A stretch of DNA of 64,000 bases from Xanthostigma xanthostigma (taxonomy: Eukaryota; Arthropoda; Insecta; Raphidioptera; Raphidiidae), in assembly GCA_963575645.1 (NCBI GenBank), contig OY754475.1, positions 3,782,001-3,846,000 of the forward strand, in the 5' to 3' direction. Of the stretch, positions 46,933 through 58,856 are shown piece after piece (the first letter of the stretch is position 1; every line of letters starts with the position of its first letter). Both the position numbers and the translations under genes were made by a program. A model generated the notes under the pieces. The model did no database searches. It was not told the origin of the DNA and was given only the letters and a program-made list of their open reading frames with translations.

Positions 46933-49900
46933 AAAAACATGATTATCCGAAAATTAAAGCGTGTTTTGTTGCAGCGCAGAAACTCTTCTAAAAAAGACGG
47001 ACAAGCGCGAGTAGAGCTTGCGCGTTGGTTTCGCACCGCTCTAACAGTTTTAGTTTCAAATAAACGCGAAGGATGCCGCCATTTTCGCTTACTTTCAATG
47101 ATGCACGTATTATAAAAATGATTTATGTAGTTAAAGGCCGGTTTTTTATTGCGTTTTGGCAAAAGCTTCAATTTTTTACTAGATAATGAGGTTATATACA
47201 GCTTATCATTTGATATTAATTTCAACTCGATATCTTTAACCGTTGTTGAGAAAAGGGGTCCTGACGGATAGACAAACAGATAAGAGATCTGTCATTTCAT
47301 TCAAAATAAGACCTTACTAAAAAACGAATGTGTAATTTCGCTTTTACTTAAAAATCAAAGTTTAAAAATACTGTTTTTATTGATGAAATTCTCAGTAGGA
47401 ACTGATAACGTGAAAAAAATAACAGCGTTTTATTTTTCGGTAATATTTTTCACAGCTACATAATCCAGACCCGAACCAGAATTACAGATAAGCAACTTAA
47501 AGTAACAAAATAAAAACATAAATCTATTTATTTTTACTACACTGGTTTTATAACCGTATTTAATACCCTTAGTAATCCAACAAAAGGTATTCAAGACGCC
47601 CTTGTCCTAGGTACAATTTATCCTATTTTGTAGTTTCAGCAGTTCATAAAATTTAAAACAAGTCTCCTACCACAGTATATTACAAGACAAATATTTAAAA
47701 AAAAAGAAATCACTAAAAATTGTATGTAAACAGTAAACCTTACAAACAAATTAATAATATCACATAGCTTATTGCATTAAGTCATTTCTGAGATTGCCAA
47801 GAAGAAAATAACCCGCCATCTTGAAGCGCCCGCCATTTTGAATTCATAATGAACTTCACCTTACCAACGTATATAAAATTTAAGTTCTAGATTACTAAGA
47901 AGCGGCTGAAATATTGATAAGAAAATTTCTTTCGAAATACAACGCAGCAACGACTGAGATAGTAAGCATTGTAAAAATTCACTTCGGTGAAAAGTGTATT
48001 CGTTGAGCACCGGCTTTAGAGCTTCAATGAAAAGAGGAGAGGACATGTTGAATATACGTTGTAATGCATTGTATTAGATCACGTACTTCAAATATACAGT
48101 GTCTCGAAAAACTTGTCATCAGCTAAATTAAAAATCAGTCTCGTTTTCAAATTTGATTTTACTATCTTTAAAGATATAATTATTATGAAAATTAATAATG
48201 CATAGATGTAATATTCGATTTAATTGCTAATAATTGATTGGTTTTAGATTATAAACGTTCCATAGTTTAGGTTCTCCTAAGATAGTAGTACCGTAGTAAA
48301 GCGGTCGTAATATAACGGTGAATTACGTAACAAAAAATGTTTGCATAAGAATAAACAAATATGATTTAAAAAAAGTTGTTAAAAGACGTAAAGTTTCTTT
48401 TAATATAATGCGATTTTTTTTTCGATCTTTCTAGGGTCCCCTTTCCGTCTGGGTCCTGGTTACGGCCCTGCATTTGACATCATTTTGCCGTAAACTTTGA
48501 CCTTTAAATCATTTATGGAGCGTCGAACACTCTACTACTTTTTTAGCAATAAATTTCGCTAGAGAGTAGAGCGTGTTAATCATTCTCTCAATATCTTTTC
48601 AAACAAATACTCTAAATTAACATACATCCAACAAAATTACGAATTTATAATATTTATATTATTTTTCAGCTGCAAACCAATTTATCACATTTTTTAAATT
48701 ATTTGTATTAAAGTCAAACAATTCGGAATTTCAAATAGCGTAAATACTTAGCACGAAGAGAAAAATCTATCTTTATTCCAAGTTACCTCATTTTGTTCTA
48801 TTGAGAGAAAAAATTAAACAAAAAACGACACAAGAAAGTTTCTGAAAATGACCCAAAAAAAATGTTCTTTATTGTTTGGAGCAAGTGTTTGTTATTAAAA
48901 ATATTTCTTGATAATTTCCGCGAAAAAATTATGACAGCGATGTCATACAAAATGTTTTTGAAATTTGTAAATAGTATTTTGGCAACGCGAGCTGTTTCCC
49001 TGTAGACTATTTTTCTATTGTGTTTTGAAACATTCAGGTAAGAATATTCAAAAGTTGACAGTGATAAATTACCTGACAATAGTTTTCACGCCATGCCTGA
49101 CAAAAGACTTGCGAACCAAACGATATGTAAACAATCTAAACAGTGTTGTTTTTGTTAAATTGCGTGTCAAATTTTTATAAAAATCACACGGAAATTGATA
49201 TGTTTACGTTTTCAAAAATAAGCTTTACTTCAAGTAGTTTTTTTGAAATATTATCTTTAAGATTTTTCTTTAAACACACTTCTTACAAAAAATGTTTATT
49301 TATGATATATAATTCTCATTTACAGAAAAGATAATATTTATAAAACGTTACATTCTCAAACCAAGTAAACTGCACTTTATACGTAGTATTTTATGCACGA
49401 CTCAAAAGCTCAATATTTTAATCCAAGCTCATTCAAGAAACTATTCGCGGTTCAAATCTCAGCTGAAAGCTTTCGACGTACCGTCACCGCCATCTCGGTA
49501 ACAACGCACGAACTGCAGGCAGCTTAATCAATAAAAAAACAACAGACGAACGGCGCGCGTTTCATTTGTTTTAAAACAAATTCGAAACGAAATTTCGCGC
49601 CTATCATTAGACAGTGTTGTTTGTCGTTATAAAACAATATCGTAACGAAAAAATTGACAAGCAATTACGTAATTAAATGGATAATAAACTATTTTTACAT
49701 ATCAATGTTATAACAATATGAAAAGGACGTGTCTATAAACATTTGAATAACAATAACAGAAGACTAATCGAATATAAAAACACTTGACAGTCGAAACGTA
49801 AACATTTATCTATTGTGTGTTGTTATACACACACACACACAGCACGCTCCGATCACAATAAATTATATAGGTAAGTATATTCACTGACGCACCTAAATAT

Positions 49901-50277
49901 GAGCCACCCTTAGTTTATTTGTTAGTTTCATTAACATAATTTAAAATAATTTCGAGTTGATTTAAAGAGGAGAGTTGTAACAACAAATCCGTCGCCCCTG
50001 TGTTGTTAATGTGTTGTCCGTCTCTGTCTGTCTCGTTGTTTAAGGTGGATGCGACCTGCTCTGATACTTTTAAGTTTATCATATTTAAATTTAATGTTAA
50101 TTTTGTGGTTGTGGGCTTTAGTGCTTAGGTGTGAAATAATTTGGATATTTAAAGGATCAATAATCGTAAAACCATAAAATTTGAATAATCATTTTTTTTC
50201 GAGGACTCGCATTACATAAAAAGTTATTAAAAAAATAGAATCGATTTAAAAAAAGGATATTTTCTACATTTTTAAAC
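46933..50277. other. No gene; LINE-tail scrap and microsatellite
   Basis: AAAAGACGGACAAGCGCGAG (46992) and GGTCCTGACGGATAGACAAA (47257) look like pieces of another LINE 3' tail. A (CA)n run is at 49827-49842. Frames at 47861-48046, 48798-49079 and 49143-49334 have no recognised family. Confidence 0.4.
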
Positions 50278-50475
50278 TTCCACTTAATTAATAGGAGCGA
50301 ATGAAGGAATTTTAGGATATTAGGATAAGGTAGGCTACTTTTGAGCATTAGAGTTGGGCAAGTAATCATGGTTTGGAATAAGGAACCATCTCAAATTTAT
50401 CTGGAATTATTGAGGGAAACCTCAACAAGGTGGCTGGTACAAGAAATACCGTTTCTCGGCGAGAAGCAGCAGAAT
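50278..50475 (-). mobile_element. tRNA-derived SINE body (same family as 145-432)
   Basis: In reverse complement it carries CTCAATAATTCCAGATAAAT, GAGATGGTTCCTTATTC and CCTACCTTATCCTAATATCC, ending TTAAGTGGAAGTTT. The tRNA-like head is missing, cut at the junction with the family P element that follows. Confidence 0.65.
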
Positions 50476-50477
50476 TG

Positions 50478-50835
50478 ATCTAAAAAATATAAAAATAATT
50501 AATATTTAAAATCTAATTCGCTTTTTATAGAATATTTCAAAATTATTTATAAATATCAAAATAATGAAAAAATAATAACAAACAATTTTTTATTAAGTAG
50601 TCATTATTTTGATATTCATAAATAATTTTGAAATATTCTATAACAAGCGAATTAGATTTTAAATATTAACTATTTTTATATTTTTTAGATCAATTCTGAA
50701 GAAGGTCCAAATCCGGATTGAAACGTTAATGTATTAATTTTATATTTTTGGTTAATATATTGTCTGAAAAATTGGTCGATAATTTTATTTATTGAAGAGT
50801 TCTAATCAGACATTAATCAAAGATTTAAAATAATG
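50478..50835. mobile_element. Foldback retroposon with hammerhead-like core (family P)
   Basis: Arms GATCTAAAAAATATAAAAAT ... TATCAAAATAATGAAAAA (50478-50575) and the inverse (50597-50692). Immediately after comes the core: CTGAAGA (50696-50702), A, GGTCC / GGATT hairpin (50704-50708 / 50715-50719; two G-U pairs), GAAAC (50720-50724), GTT. Helix I candidates ATT / AAT flank it. Then the family 3' end ATTGGTCGATAATTTTATTT and CAGACATTAATCAAAGATTT. Confidence 0.7.
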
Positions 50836-51389
50836 TTTTCATAGTTTTTTCTTTATACCTATACATTAAATAATGTAATTTGACAAACTTGTTGTTAAAA
50901 GCATTTCAGTAAATTTTACATAAAGCTGTGTCGCGTCGGTTTAGTACAAAATGGTTTTCAATTTGATGACGCTTATATTAGTAATAATATGATGATTTGG
51001 TAATGTACAGGCACACTATTATTTATTACAGTAATATGATCTTTGATCAAAGTCATGCTGTCTATTTGTGAATACATTTATAATCAAGTGTTGAAATAAA
51101 CATTAGTTTAGGGTGACTAACTGATCACAATGTCATAGGTATACATAGCGTTCCATTTACATTCGAAGCTAATAGTTGCTTATGATGATGATGATGTATA
51201 AAGTATGATAAATCTTGCTGCGCCTTTATGACTAAAAAGAGCTGCAGGTTATAAAATCTTTCAAAAATTTTAAAAATCCTCTTTTCTAAAGTTCATCCCT
51301 CTCATATTGCGTTGCGCATGTGATCTCGATCAGTCAAAATTTCTCTTCACTTCAGGTCAATATCAAAAAACTAGATCAAAACTCCATTT

Positions 51390-51660
51390 AACGTCAGTAG
51401 ATATAACGACAAACTCCTTAAAACGTTGAAATTACATAACTCTATGTTGGTTTATATATAGTCTAAATAACGACACACCCACTCTAAATAACGACAACAA
51501 TACGTCATTATTAAGCAATAAACAGTACTTGTTTGTTATTTTGTTGCTTTGTTGTCGGCATCATGCGTGCCGAAGATTCTAAGAAATTCGTTCTTCTGTG
51601 TGTTGGGACGAAAAACGTCAGACAAAGATAACAGATTATACGCAATAATTGTTATAATTT
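51390..51660 (+). mobile_element. Decayed pogo/Tigger remnant
   Basis: TAGATATAACGACAAACTCC, CTAAATAACGACACACC and CTCTAAATAACGACAACAA recall Tigger end repeats. GAAAAACGTCAGACAAAGAT AACAG at 51610 aligns with the transposase C-terminal codons seen at 56665-56690. Confidence 0.45.
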
Positions 51661-51671
51661 GTAATCGAAAG

Positions 51672-51840
51672 ACTGCTTGCACACGAGGCTGGTTTTGCTG
51701 CTAGATTTGGCTGCTAGGTCTCGAGCGCGTGTTTTGAAGATAGGTTTGGTGCGCGCGCAGTGACAGTTCGAATGTTAGCAAAAGTGAACGTTTATTGTCT
51801 CCGAACAAAACGCACACTATAATATGATGCCATGTTTGTT
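51672..51840 (+). repeat. Dispersed repeat R1, copy 2
   Basis: GCTTGCACACGAGGCTGGTT, GCGCGCAGTGACAGTTCGAA and AGCAAAAGTGAACGTTTATT as at 10126-10310; the middle differs by several indels. It directly follows the Tigger remnant. Confidence 0.5.
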
Positions 51841-52999
51841 GTGATTGGTACTTGCTCAAAACAAGCAGTCAAACAAGCACACAAAAAAAAGATTCAAGCA
51901 TTATATTGATCAAGAAAAAACAACGCGAAGACGTTTCTCAGTGGTCAAAGTATATACGCCGTAAGTTTAAAACAGAATATGTTTAATTTATTGAAGTGGG
52001 AAAGATCGTCTCAAATTTGAAATTTAGATTTATCCCATATAAAGTTACATTTGTACTGTACATAAGTTGAAGCGCTAAAGTCTGTTAACAGAAACAGACA
52101 GAATAATAAAATTGCAATTGTCTGTTCGGCCGTCGCCATTTTAAAATGGTGTTACAAGGTCAACAGGGGATACTTCCTAACACCAGCTAGGAATTGGAGA
52201 AAGGTTAATTAAATTATGAATTGCATCCATGTTTATGATGTTTGAATTATTAACATTTTCAAACACGGTTGATAACAAACTAAAACATACACTGTAACAC
52301 TAGTCACTACCGCCATAAGCCGTGTGTCGTGTATCACAGCACGGAGCAAAAAGCCTGTACTGATGAGCCAGCGATGTATCAATTTCATTAATTAATTTGC
52401 ATTGATAAAATGTATTGGCTTGTGTAGGCTTGTGCTGTTCTAGTGTGCAACATCTTGCAGGTTTGTGATGTGCTGGTCGTGCAGGTTTATGCTCGACAAG
52501 TGTGCGCGATCTTTACATGTCATCTTTCCAGCCCAACAATAGCTAGAACCGCGTATAGGAGCGACGCCGACGCTTCTCTACGTAACTCGTCTACTGTGTA
52601 GTTGCTGGGATGCCAATTGACCGCACATTAGAAGCGAACCATGCGGTTCCTCTCTAAAGTGCCTACGGTTGTGGTTACGGGTTGTGTATGTTAGCTACAG
52701 TTTAAGTTTAGGGATCATTACATAACTATTACATGATGTTACGTAACTGTGGTTACATATCATTATAATATCCCTTTGTACGTCTTAACTAACTTCAACT
52801 AGACTGTAGGTAATGCTTTCCCGTTTCCGCAACTAATTTAGGTATACTCGCGTTGTCGAATTCTCCACAAAGTTTACTTTATTGGTCTTAAGTTCTCTCT
52901 CAAATCAATATATTTTAATAGATGCATAAATTTAACACCTGTTTTTGATATAACGCCACAAGAGCAGTTATTGTTCTTGCATCATGACGCGCAGTGCAA
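51841..52999. other. No gene seen
   Basis: A GC-balanced, unique-looking tract at 52300-52700 has no long frame on either strand. The 65-codon minus frame at 52915-53112 crosses into M2. Confidence 0.35.
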
Positions 53000-53690
53000 G
53001 ATATCAAACTTTCGGCCAGTGTAGTGTATACTATTTTTCTCTTCATACCTCGGTCGTAAGTACGGTTACTAAATACATTAATTACATAAAAACGCAGATA
53101 AAGTCCAAGCAAGCAGCTTTCCGTCGCTGGTCGCGACTATTAGCTAAAATGTAATAGGATTGCTATGGAAACGACATCTAAACAACAGTTGATAAGTTGT
53201 TTTTTTTTTCTTTACTGTCGCCCGAACGTACGTACTTCTCGCACCAGTGCGTGTAATCCCACCAATGCGTAAATGTTATAGACTCTCTGCCTTACAATTG
53301 GTTTCCGAAAGTATGTACTTTCGATTAGAGCTGTAAAAGTAACGAGAAATTGTGTGCCCGTATGTATTCGTTACTTATAGAACCAGTACCCGTTACTTTC
53401 GTATCGTTACGTTACTCGTTACTTTTCACACGACATACAATCGTGTACTAACAGGCAACAGCATCAAGGTACCATCGCATCGAGGCGCGTCGCATACGTG
53501 ATACGGTATGACTTCGTTCGTATAACATATAACCGCATATCGTGTCGAACTGACGTGGATGCGAAAGATGAGAGTAATGAAATGAATTTGTAAGTAACGA
53601 TTCGTTACTTCGAACGATGTACCCGTTACTCAGTAACGAATACATACGGTTTGTTACAACTCTACTTTCGATCGAGGTATGAAGAAAAAT
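53000..53690. mobile_element. MITE family M2, copy 3 (interrupted)
   Basis: GATATCAAACTTTCGGCCAG, TTCTCTTCATACCTCGG on the left and CGATCGAGGTATGAAGAAAA on the right. The hAT element at 53326-53664 splits its right end between GTACTTTCGAT and its target duplicate. Confidence 0.75.
53326..53664. mobile_element. hAT-type MITE nested in M2 (TAGAGCTGTAA ends)
   Basis: 339 bp. Ends TAGAGCTGTAAAAGTAACGA and ...GTTACAACTCTA, with an exact 8-bp duplication CTTTCGAT (53318-53325, 53665-53672). Subterminal zones are runs of CGTTACT. The 65-codon minus frame at 53448-53645 lies inside and is not a gene. Confidence 0.85.
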
Positions 53691-54227
53691 GTTTATCAGG
53701 GAACAATAACATTAGCAAATTTTAAACTATGTCCTATAGCAAACAGCACTCAAATTCAATAAATACGAGAATAAACCAGGATGTTTTTTCTTGCAGAATA
53801 CGTTTTTTTTTACTGATGCAATTTACCAAAAACTACGTCCGGTATTAATCTGTATTATTAATAAAACTTTTTAATAAATACTTATCAAAGTTTCTTAAAA
53901 AAAAAATTAAAGACCACACAGAATTCTTGGACAAGGTGCAACATTAAATTATTAGCCTCTTAATTTGCTACGACACGAATGACGGAATTATTTAGTTGCT
54001 AACTACACCGTCAGTGGAATGCGGCGCTACTATCGGGTAACCGCACTGAAATTGGGGTACTGCTGGCAAAGTTGGCGCGTTTCCGAGTACGGTTTTAAGG
54101 GTTGACCTTTATGTTAAATTATTTAGTATGTAACTTTCAAATTTATACCAATTTTAAATATTCGGAAACCAAAACACGTTAATATCATATATTTTCAATA
54201 TCATATATCAGAAAATGTTCTATCTAT
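53691..54227. other. No gene seen
   Basis: AT-rich, nothing recognised. Confidence 0.35.
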
Positions 54228-54980
54228 TACTAATATATAAGGCAGAAGAGTTTGTTTGTTTGCTTGTTTGTTTGTTTGAACGCGCTAATCTCAGGAACTA
54301 CTGGTTCGAATTGAAAAAAAAAATTTTTGTTAGATAGCCCATTTATCGAGGAAGGCTATAGGCTATATAATATCACGCTACGACTAATAGGAGCGGAAAA
54401 TCAATGAAAAATGTTGCAGAATGTCAGTCAAAATTTTTCACAATATACTTATATTCAGGTGAAATGCCCTGACTGAATATCCCAATATTAGCGGCACACG
54501 ACAGATGCTCGGTTAGATCAGTCGGTAGAGCGCTCGACTCTTAATCTCAGGGTCGTGATTCGAGCCCCATCTTGAACGAATACGTTTTTAATGTTTTTTT
54601 TTTTAATTTTCTAAGGCTATCATTTAAATTTATTTTAGATTTATTTACGACAAATTAAAATTAAATAAATCTAAATAATAGCTCATTTGAAAACTATTAC
54701 AGTATACCTACCTATATATATAAAAATAATTTTCCTACAGTGTTTTCAATTAAATATTTATTATATTTTATTAATTAAACAGTAATTATTGATTTAAAAG
54801 AAATAATTATTACTTAAAAAAAATATTTTCATCAAAAATGGAGGTTTGAGTTTAAAATAAGTAATAAAGCAGGGAACTGCCGAAAACTACAAAAAATTTG
54901 GACCCAACATTCATCTCGGTAAACTAAGATGAATGTGCTTACTCATGTCCCTCCCTTCCCTATCGTTCTTTTGCACCCAG
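54228..54980 (-). mobile_element. LINE tail, family T3, with antisense tRNA-Lys segment
   Basis: Plus strand begins with the 3' end TACTAATATATAAGGCAGAA GAGTTTGTTTG and finishes with the 5' block CCGTCTGGGTGCAAAAGAAC (in reverse). Orientation is opposite to the copy at 11316-11846. The interior holds a tRNA-Lys-like segment at the equivalent place. Confidence 0.65.
54507..54579 (+). pseudogene. tRNA-Lys(CTT)-like pseudogene inside T3
   Basis: 73 nt with A box TCAGTCGGTAGAGC, anticodon loop CTCTTAA (anticodon CTT) and T-loop TTCGAGCC. Acceptor, anticodon and T stems each hold mismatches (for example GTGAT against CCATC), so it is not a working tRNA. Its orientation is opposite to the host LINE tail. 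Confidence 0.7.
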
Positions 54981-55585
54981 ACGGTTAGTTTTTATATAAA
55001 AAAACACGCTGAATTCAATGAGCCAATTACAATTTCTGTGGGTATCTTCTTTAGTCTTGCATATCAAAAGATTTATTTTTGTGAAACCAAAGTCTGCCTT
55101 TTACGAACTATTTGTCCTTTATTCAGAGTATAAATTGATTGAATTCATGTTTTAATTAGCAGATTAAGTAACAACTGTCATAAAAAAATGGTCGAAACGT
55201 TTCATGGTCTCCAGTTTTAAGTTCAACAGAAATATTAAGAGCATACAATCGAATCATAAACAGTGGTTGAATATTCCCACAGTAGGCTATGAACCATATT
55301 TTATTATTCATAAGCAATATTATCGATTGATATTTCAGACAATCTGATAGAGTAACTAACTATAGGTACTGTATTAGTAACCAGTAACTGTGGGGGCATC
55401 ATTGCCTTCACGATACTAACATACGATGTTTCGTACACGACTTGTCATGATCAATTGTAATAAATACTGCTTTTATACACTGCTTGACTTATAAAATGTA
55501 TACTGTTAATTTTAGGACGCTCTTACTATACCGTTGTGGTTGTACGCGATTCAATCACGTCGTCAAGTCATTTCAATATCTCTAC
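54981..55585. other. No gene seen
   Basis: The 66-codon frame at 54933-55133 starts in the T3 repeat and has no family. Confidence 0.35.
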
Positions 55586-56411
55586 GGGTCGTATTAATAA
55601 AGAACCAATAACTAATTTAACAGGTAGATTGTACTAATAAACCAACTAATAGACAGATTTGGTATTCACAAAGGACATATAGTGCTATTGGATGTTTAAA
55701 TCGTCCAGTAATTTAATAGCAAGAAGACCCACCTATTAAACTATTTATTAGACGATTTAACAAGGACAGAAATATATTCTATTTCATTTTTTTTGGGTTT
55801 TTGACAATCAGTTCAATATGGCTGCTGTGTTATTAATCACATGTAAATTTGGTTATTAGGTATTATTCCAGAAAGTTACAAATTACGGATAATGTTTTTT
55901 TAGGATCAAATATTGTTTTGAACTAATTTTTCAGACGATCTTTATTAAAATCATGAACAAGTTAAGTTTCTGACAAGGAAAGAAATATATTCTATTCCAT
56001 TTCTTTTCGGTTTTTGACAATTAATCCAATATGGCTGCGTTATTGATCACATCATAGAGGAATCTCTACCCTCCATAGATCACATGTTAATTTGGTTAGT
56101 ACGAAAGATTATCTGAAAATTAGTCATAAATCTTATTTATTATATAATATAATCAGATGGTAACAAAAATTTGATTATTGTTTTGTTTTCATCAGCGTGA
56201 AAAAGATAAGATATTTTGGGATATTTCATTCAACTGATATCCACTGAACAACTTACAATTTATAATTAGGACACAAATCTTAATAAGTCAATAGTTATAT
56301 AATATTTGACAGTTCTGCTTCATGAATACCAACTTTCCTTATTGGTTCAATAACAGTTAACGATTCAATATAACTATTGAGAGATTTAATAAGTCTTTAT
56401 GAATACGGCCC
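55586..56411. mobile_element. Harbinger-like MITE (GGGCCGTATTCATAAAGA ends)
   Basis: 826 bp. Ends GGGTCGTATTAATAAAGA and TCTTTATGAATACGGCCC, with TAC on each side (55583-55585, 56412-56414), a 3-bp duplication as in PIF/Harbinger. The interior holds two direct copies of a block of about 100 bp (AGAAATATATTCTATT ... CAATATGGCTGC ... AATTTGGTTA) at 55766 and 55981, and a second inverted pair near the right end (TTAATAAGTCAATAGTTATA, 56278). Confidence 0.65.
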
Positions 56412-56528
56412 TACGTCTGGTGTTCAAATCGGAAACAATTGGCATTCTGTGTGAGGTCTACAAAGACACTATGTCTACAGTGGACACATTTAATATTTAT
56501 GTTCCCGGGCCGGAATAGTTGAGCCAAT

Positions 56529-56822
56529 CCGTCACCAACTATTCAACAAGCACTTGATGCCGCCAAACTTATCGAAAAATTCCTATTGTTTAATGAAGAT
56601 GATTCCACCACATTCCAAGACATGCATAAGATACTTAATAAATACAAAACAAATATTGGCATAGTAAAAAACGTCAGCCAAAGTTAACAGACTATATGTG
56701 TTTTGAATACATTAATTACGTGAAATTTGGTTATTTTTCTTTCTTCCCTCCATATAACGAAAACTCTTTATAACGAAAAAAAAGCTCGGTCCCTTGAGAT
56801 TCGTTGTAAAGAGGTTACACTG
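56529..56822 (+). mobile_element. pogo/Tigger 3' end with transposase C-terminus
   Basis: Open frame 56529-56687 encodes PSPTIQQALDAAKLIEKF, LLFNEDDSTTFQDMHKIL, then NKYKTNIGIVKNVSQS and a stop, the acidic C-terminal tail of a pogo-type transposase. Downstream comes the terminal repeat CATATAACGAAAACTCTTTA ... GAGGTTACACTG with TA after it. 5' truncated, so no DDD catalytic domain. More intact than the related copy at 21496-22081. Confidence 0.7.
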
Positions 56823-56824
56823 TA

Positions 56825-57257
56825 TTTTTAAAATTGAGAGTGTTTCCAAATTCCAATGATCACAAATATACGTCTATATAATTTCTATCTCCACAAACAA
56901 AAACATATAATTCTCTAGATTCTTGTACATTTCAGACATAATAAAAGAAGTCAATACTATACCTTGTTTTTGTTTTGTTTTCACCAATTTGGCAAATTAT
57001 AAGTAATAGATATGCATGAGAAACTTAAAATTTAAATATTTTGTTGATCCAATAAAAATAAGACAAGAATCAGAACCTTATTTTGCTCTATAAAACGGTG
57101 TCCAAGTAAACAGTGCTACAGTGCAGTTCGTCCGGACTCGACATCTATAATTCAGCCTTATACAGCCAGAGGCGTACTCTGCTTGGATCATAATTACTAA
57201 TGTGTGTCCGTCGTGATGCATGCATAGGGCATCGACAAAGAAATTCAAAGAACACCG
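56825..57257. other. No gene seen
   Basis: The minus frame at 57078-57266 ends in the hairpin that follows and has no family. Confidence 0.35.
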
Positions 57258-57297
57258 GCTCTTCATCTAAAAACAGTTACTTCTTTAGATGAAGAGC
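57258..57297. repeat. Hairpin with 14-nt perfect arms
   Basis: GCTCTTCATCTAAA and TTTAGATGAAGAGC around a 12-nt loop; with small mismatches the pairing extends about 10 bases outward (AAAGAACACC / GGGTTTTCTTT). Confidence 0.7.
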
Positions 57298-57506
57298 GGG
57301 GTTTTCTTTTGGAAACTTCGAAGAACTAAAGAAAATTAATTAAACGCAGTCTCGAATTTAGAGACAACAAAACAACCAAAAGTTAATTAAAAAATTTAAA
57401 CCTATAAATTAATTAAATAAAGGTAAATCTAGGGAACAGAAAAACAGAAAATGTAAAATATATATTCTCGTTGGTTGAAGCAAGGAAGACCAAAAGAAGT
57501 TTTGTG

Positions 57507-57842
57507 ATCAGGGAATCAGAAAAAACAGAATTAAATCTAAGATGTAGGATAATGAAAATTTGTGAAGAAATAAAATAAGGCCATTCCTAGCTTGTGCTAG
57601 GAGGTACCTCTGTTTGACCCTGCGCAGAACACCAATTTTAAATGTTAACGCGCCGCCAATGTTCCCAGTGGATTTCGATGGAATGTTGTTATCAGGGAAT
57701 CAGAAAAAAAAACAGAGTTAAATATAAGATGTAGGATAATGAAAATTTGTGAAGAAATAAAATAAGGCCAGTGTTAGGAGGTACCACTGCAGAACACCAA
57801 TTTTAAATGCCACCGCTCCCAGTTAATTTCGATGGAATGTCT
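57507..57842 (+). repeat. Tandem duplication of about 184 bp
   Basis: Unit 1 (57507-57690) and unit 2 (57691-57842) share ATCAGGGAATCAGAAAAAA, GATGTAGGATAATGAAAATT, AATAAAATAAGGCCA and TTTCGATGGAATGT. Unit 2 has lost about 30 bases around the GTTTGACCCTGC part. Confidence 0.85.
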
Positions 57843-58224
57843 ATTTAAATTTGAATTTCACGGGAGCGTGCCGCGGAGTCAGGCTATAGCTTTTATTAAA
57901 ATCGAAACCATTTTATTTTGATAGTTTCGTCGACATTAAGCCGTTTGATAATATCAAGTGTATCCGTAGGTATCATGAAACATATCTCATGAATATTTTA
58001 ATCTGTGGTAGAAAAGAGCTGGCATGTGATAGCGAGGGGGCCGCACGGCTACCGACCCGCACTATTCTGAGGCCCTCGAGCCAGGACCGAACTAGACCCG
58101 AGACTGGACACTGGCTGAGGGATGAGCGGGAGGATTGAATTATTCACGGTGCAAATACACGAGGTGCGTTCAAGAAACTATAACTATTCAAAACCACAAA
58201 TCGTACGCGTAATAAAAAAAAAAC
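57843..58224. other. No gene seen; GC-rich patch
   Basis: 58020-58140 is unusually GC-rich for the window (GGGGGCCGCACGGCTACCGA) but has no reading frame; origin unknown. Confidence 0.35.
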
Positions 58225-58345
58225 AAGCTGTATATTAACACTTCTTCATCTTGAAGAAGGCACAGTTAATGTCGAAACGTCGACCAATTTAGCATACTGT
58301 AACTGTTTTTGCATCCTCGCTCTCCGAAACTAAATAAATAAAGAT
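58225..58345 (+). mobile_element. Family P fragment with hammerhead-like core (member E)
   Basis: TTGAAGA (58251-58257), A, GGCAC ... AATGTC hairpin remnant, GAAAC (58274-58278), GTC, GACC; then CTCTCCGAAACTAAATAAAT resembling the family head. The first core base is T instead of C, and helix II is weak. Confidence 0.45.
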
Positions 58346-58856
58346 AAGTATATATATAATTTCCTTGCACATTTATCATAAACTAAAATCGTGGCTTCTT
58401 TTTCTATTTTGATTTTTCGGGATATTTTTGATTTTCTATTGGTTGTAAAAGCTACGACGCACTTTAATCCTGCCCTGACTAGGAGCCACGAAACGTATCG
58501 GTGTGAATCGTGCTTAATCAAAGTAAGAATGAGATTAGAGAATATTAGTGTGTACAATAGATCTCCATTCCCATTAATTTTACGCTGTGCAGTCTAACTA
58601 CCTAACTACGATAATAAGTTAACTCGTTAATAATAATTTATTTAAATAGTTCATCTAAAAATTGTTCTTTATTTTTAATAAACTTATTTAAAAAATGTTT
58701 ATTTTAGGGAATAACAATGTTTAAAGTACACTAGCTCACGTGTTTCCACTCAAACTCCTCTTTCGAAGTGCTCCGTCAAGCTCTAAGAGTAGGGATTCCA
58801 AATCATCCGAGGAAGAGTTAAACATTGACGCATACTCCCGGTTCCTCGGTTCGCAA
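58346..58856. other. No gene seen
   Basis: Overlapping antiparallel frames at 58330-58557 and 58391-58597 have no domain. Confidence 0.35.

Noticed and set aside
46837-47115. 92-codon frame with QAVLH repeats
   Set aside because: The pattern comes from a 24-bp tandem repeat; the remainder overlaps LINE-tail-like sequence.
54507-54579. Functional tRNA-Lys gene
   Set aside because: Mismatches in acceptor, anticodon and T stems and its place inside a dispersed repeat show it is a pseudogene.
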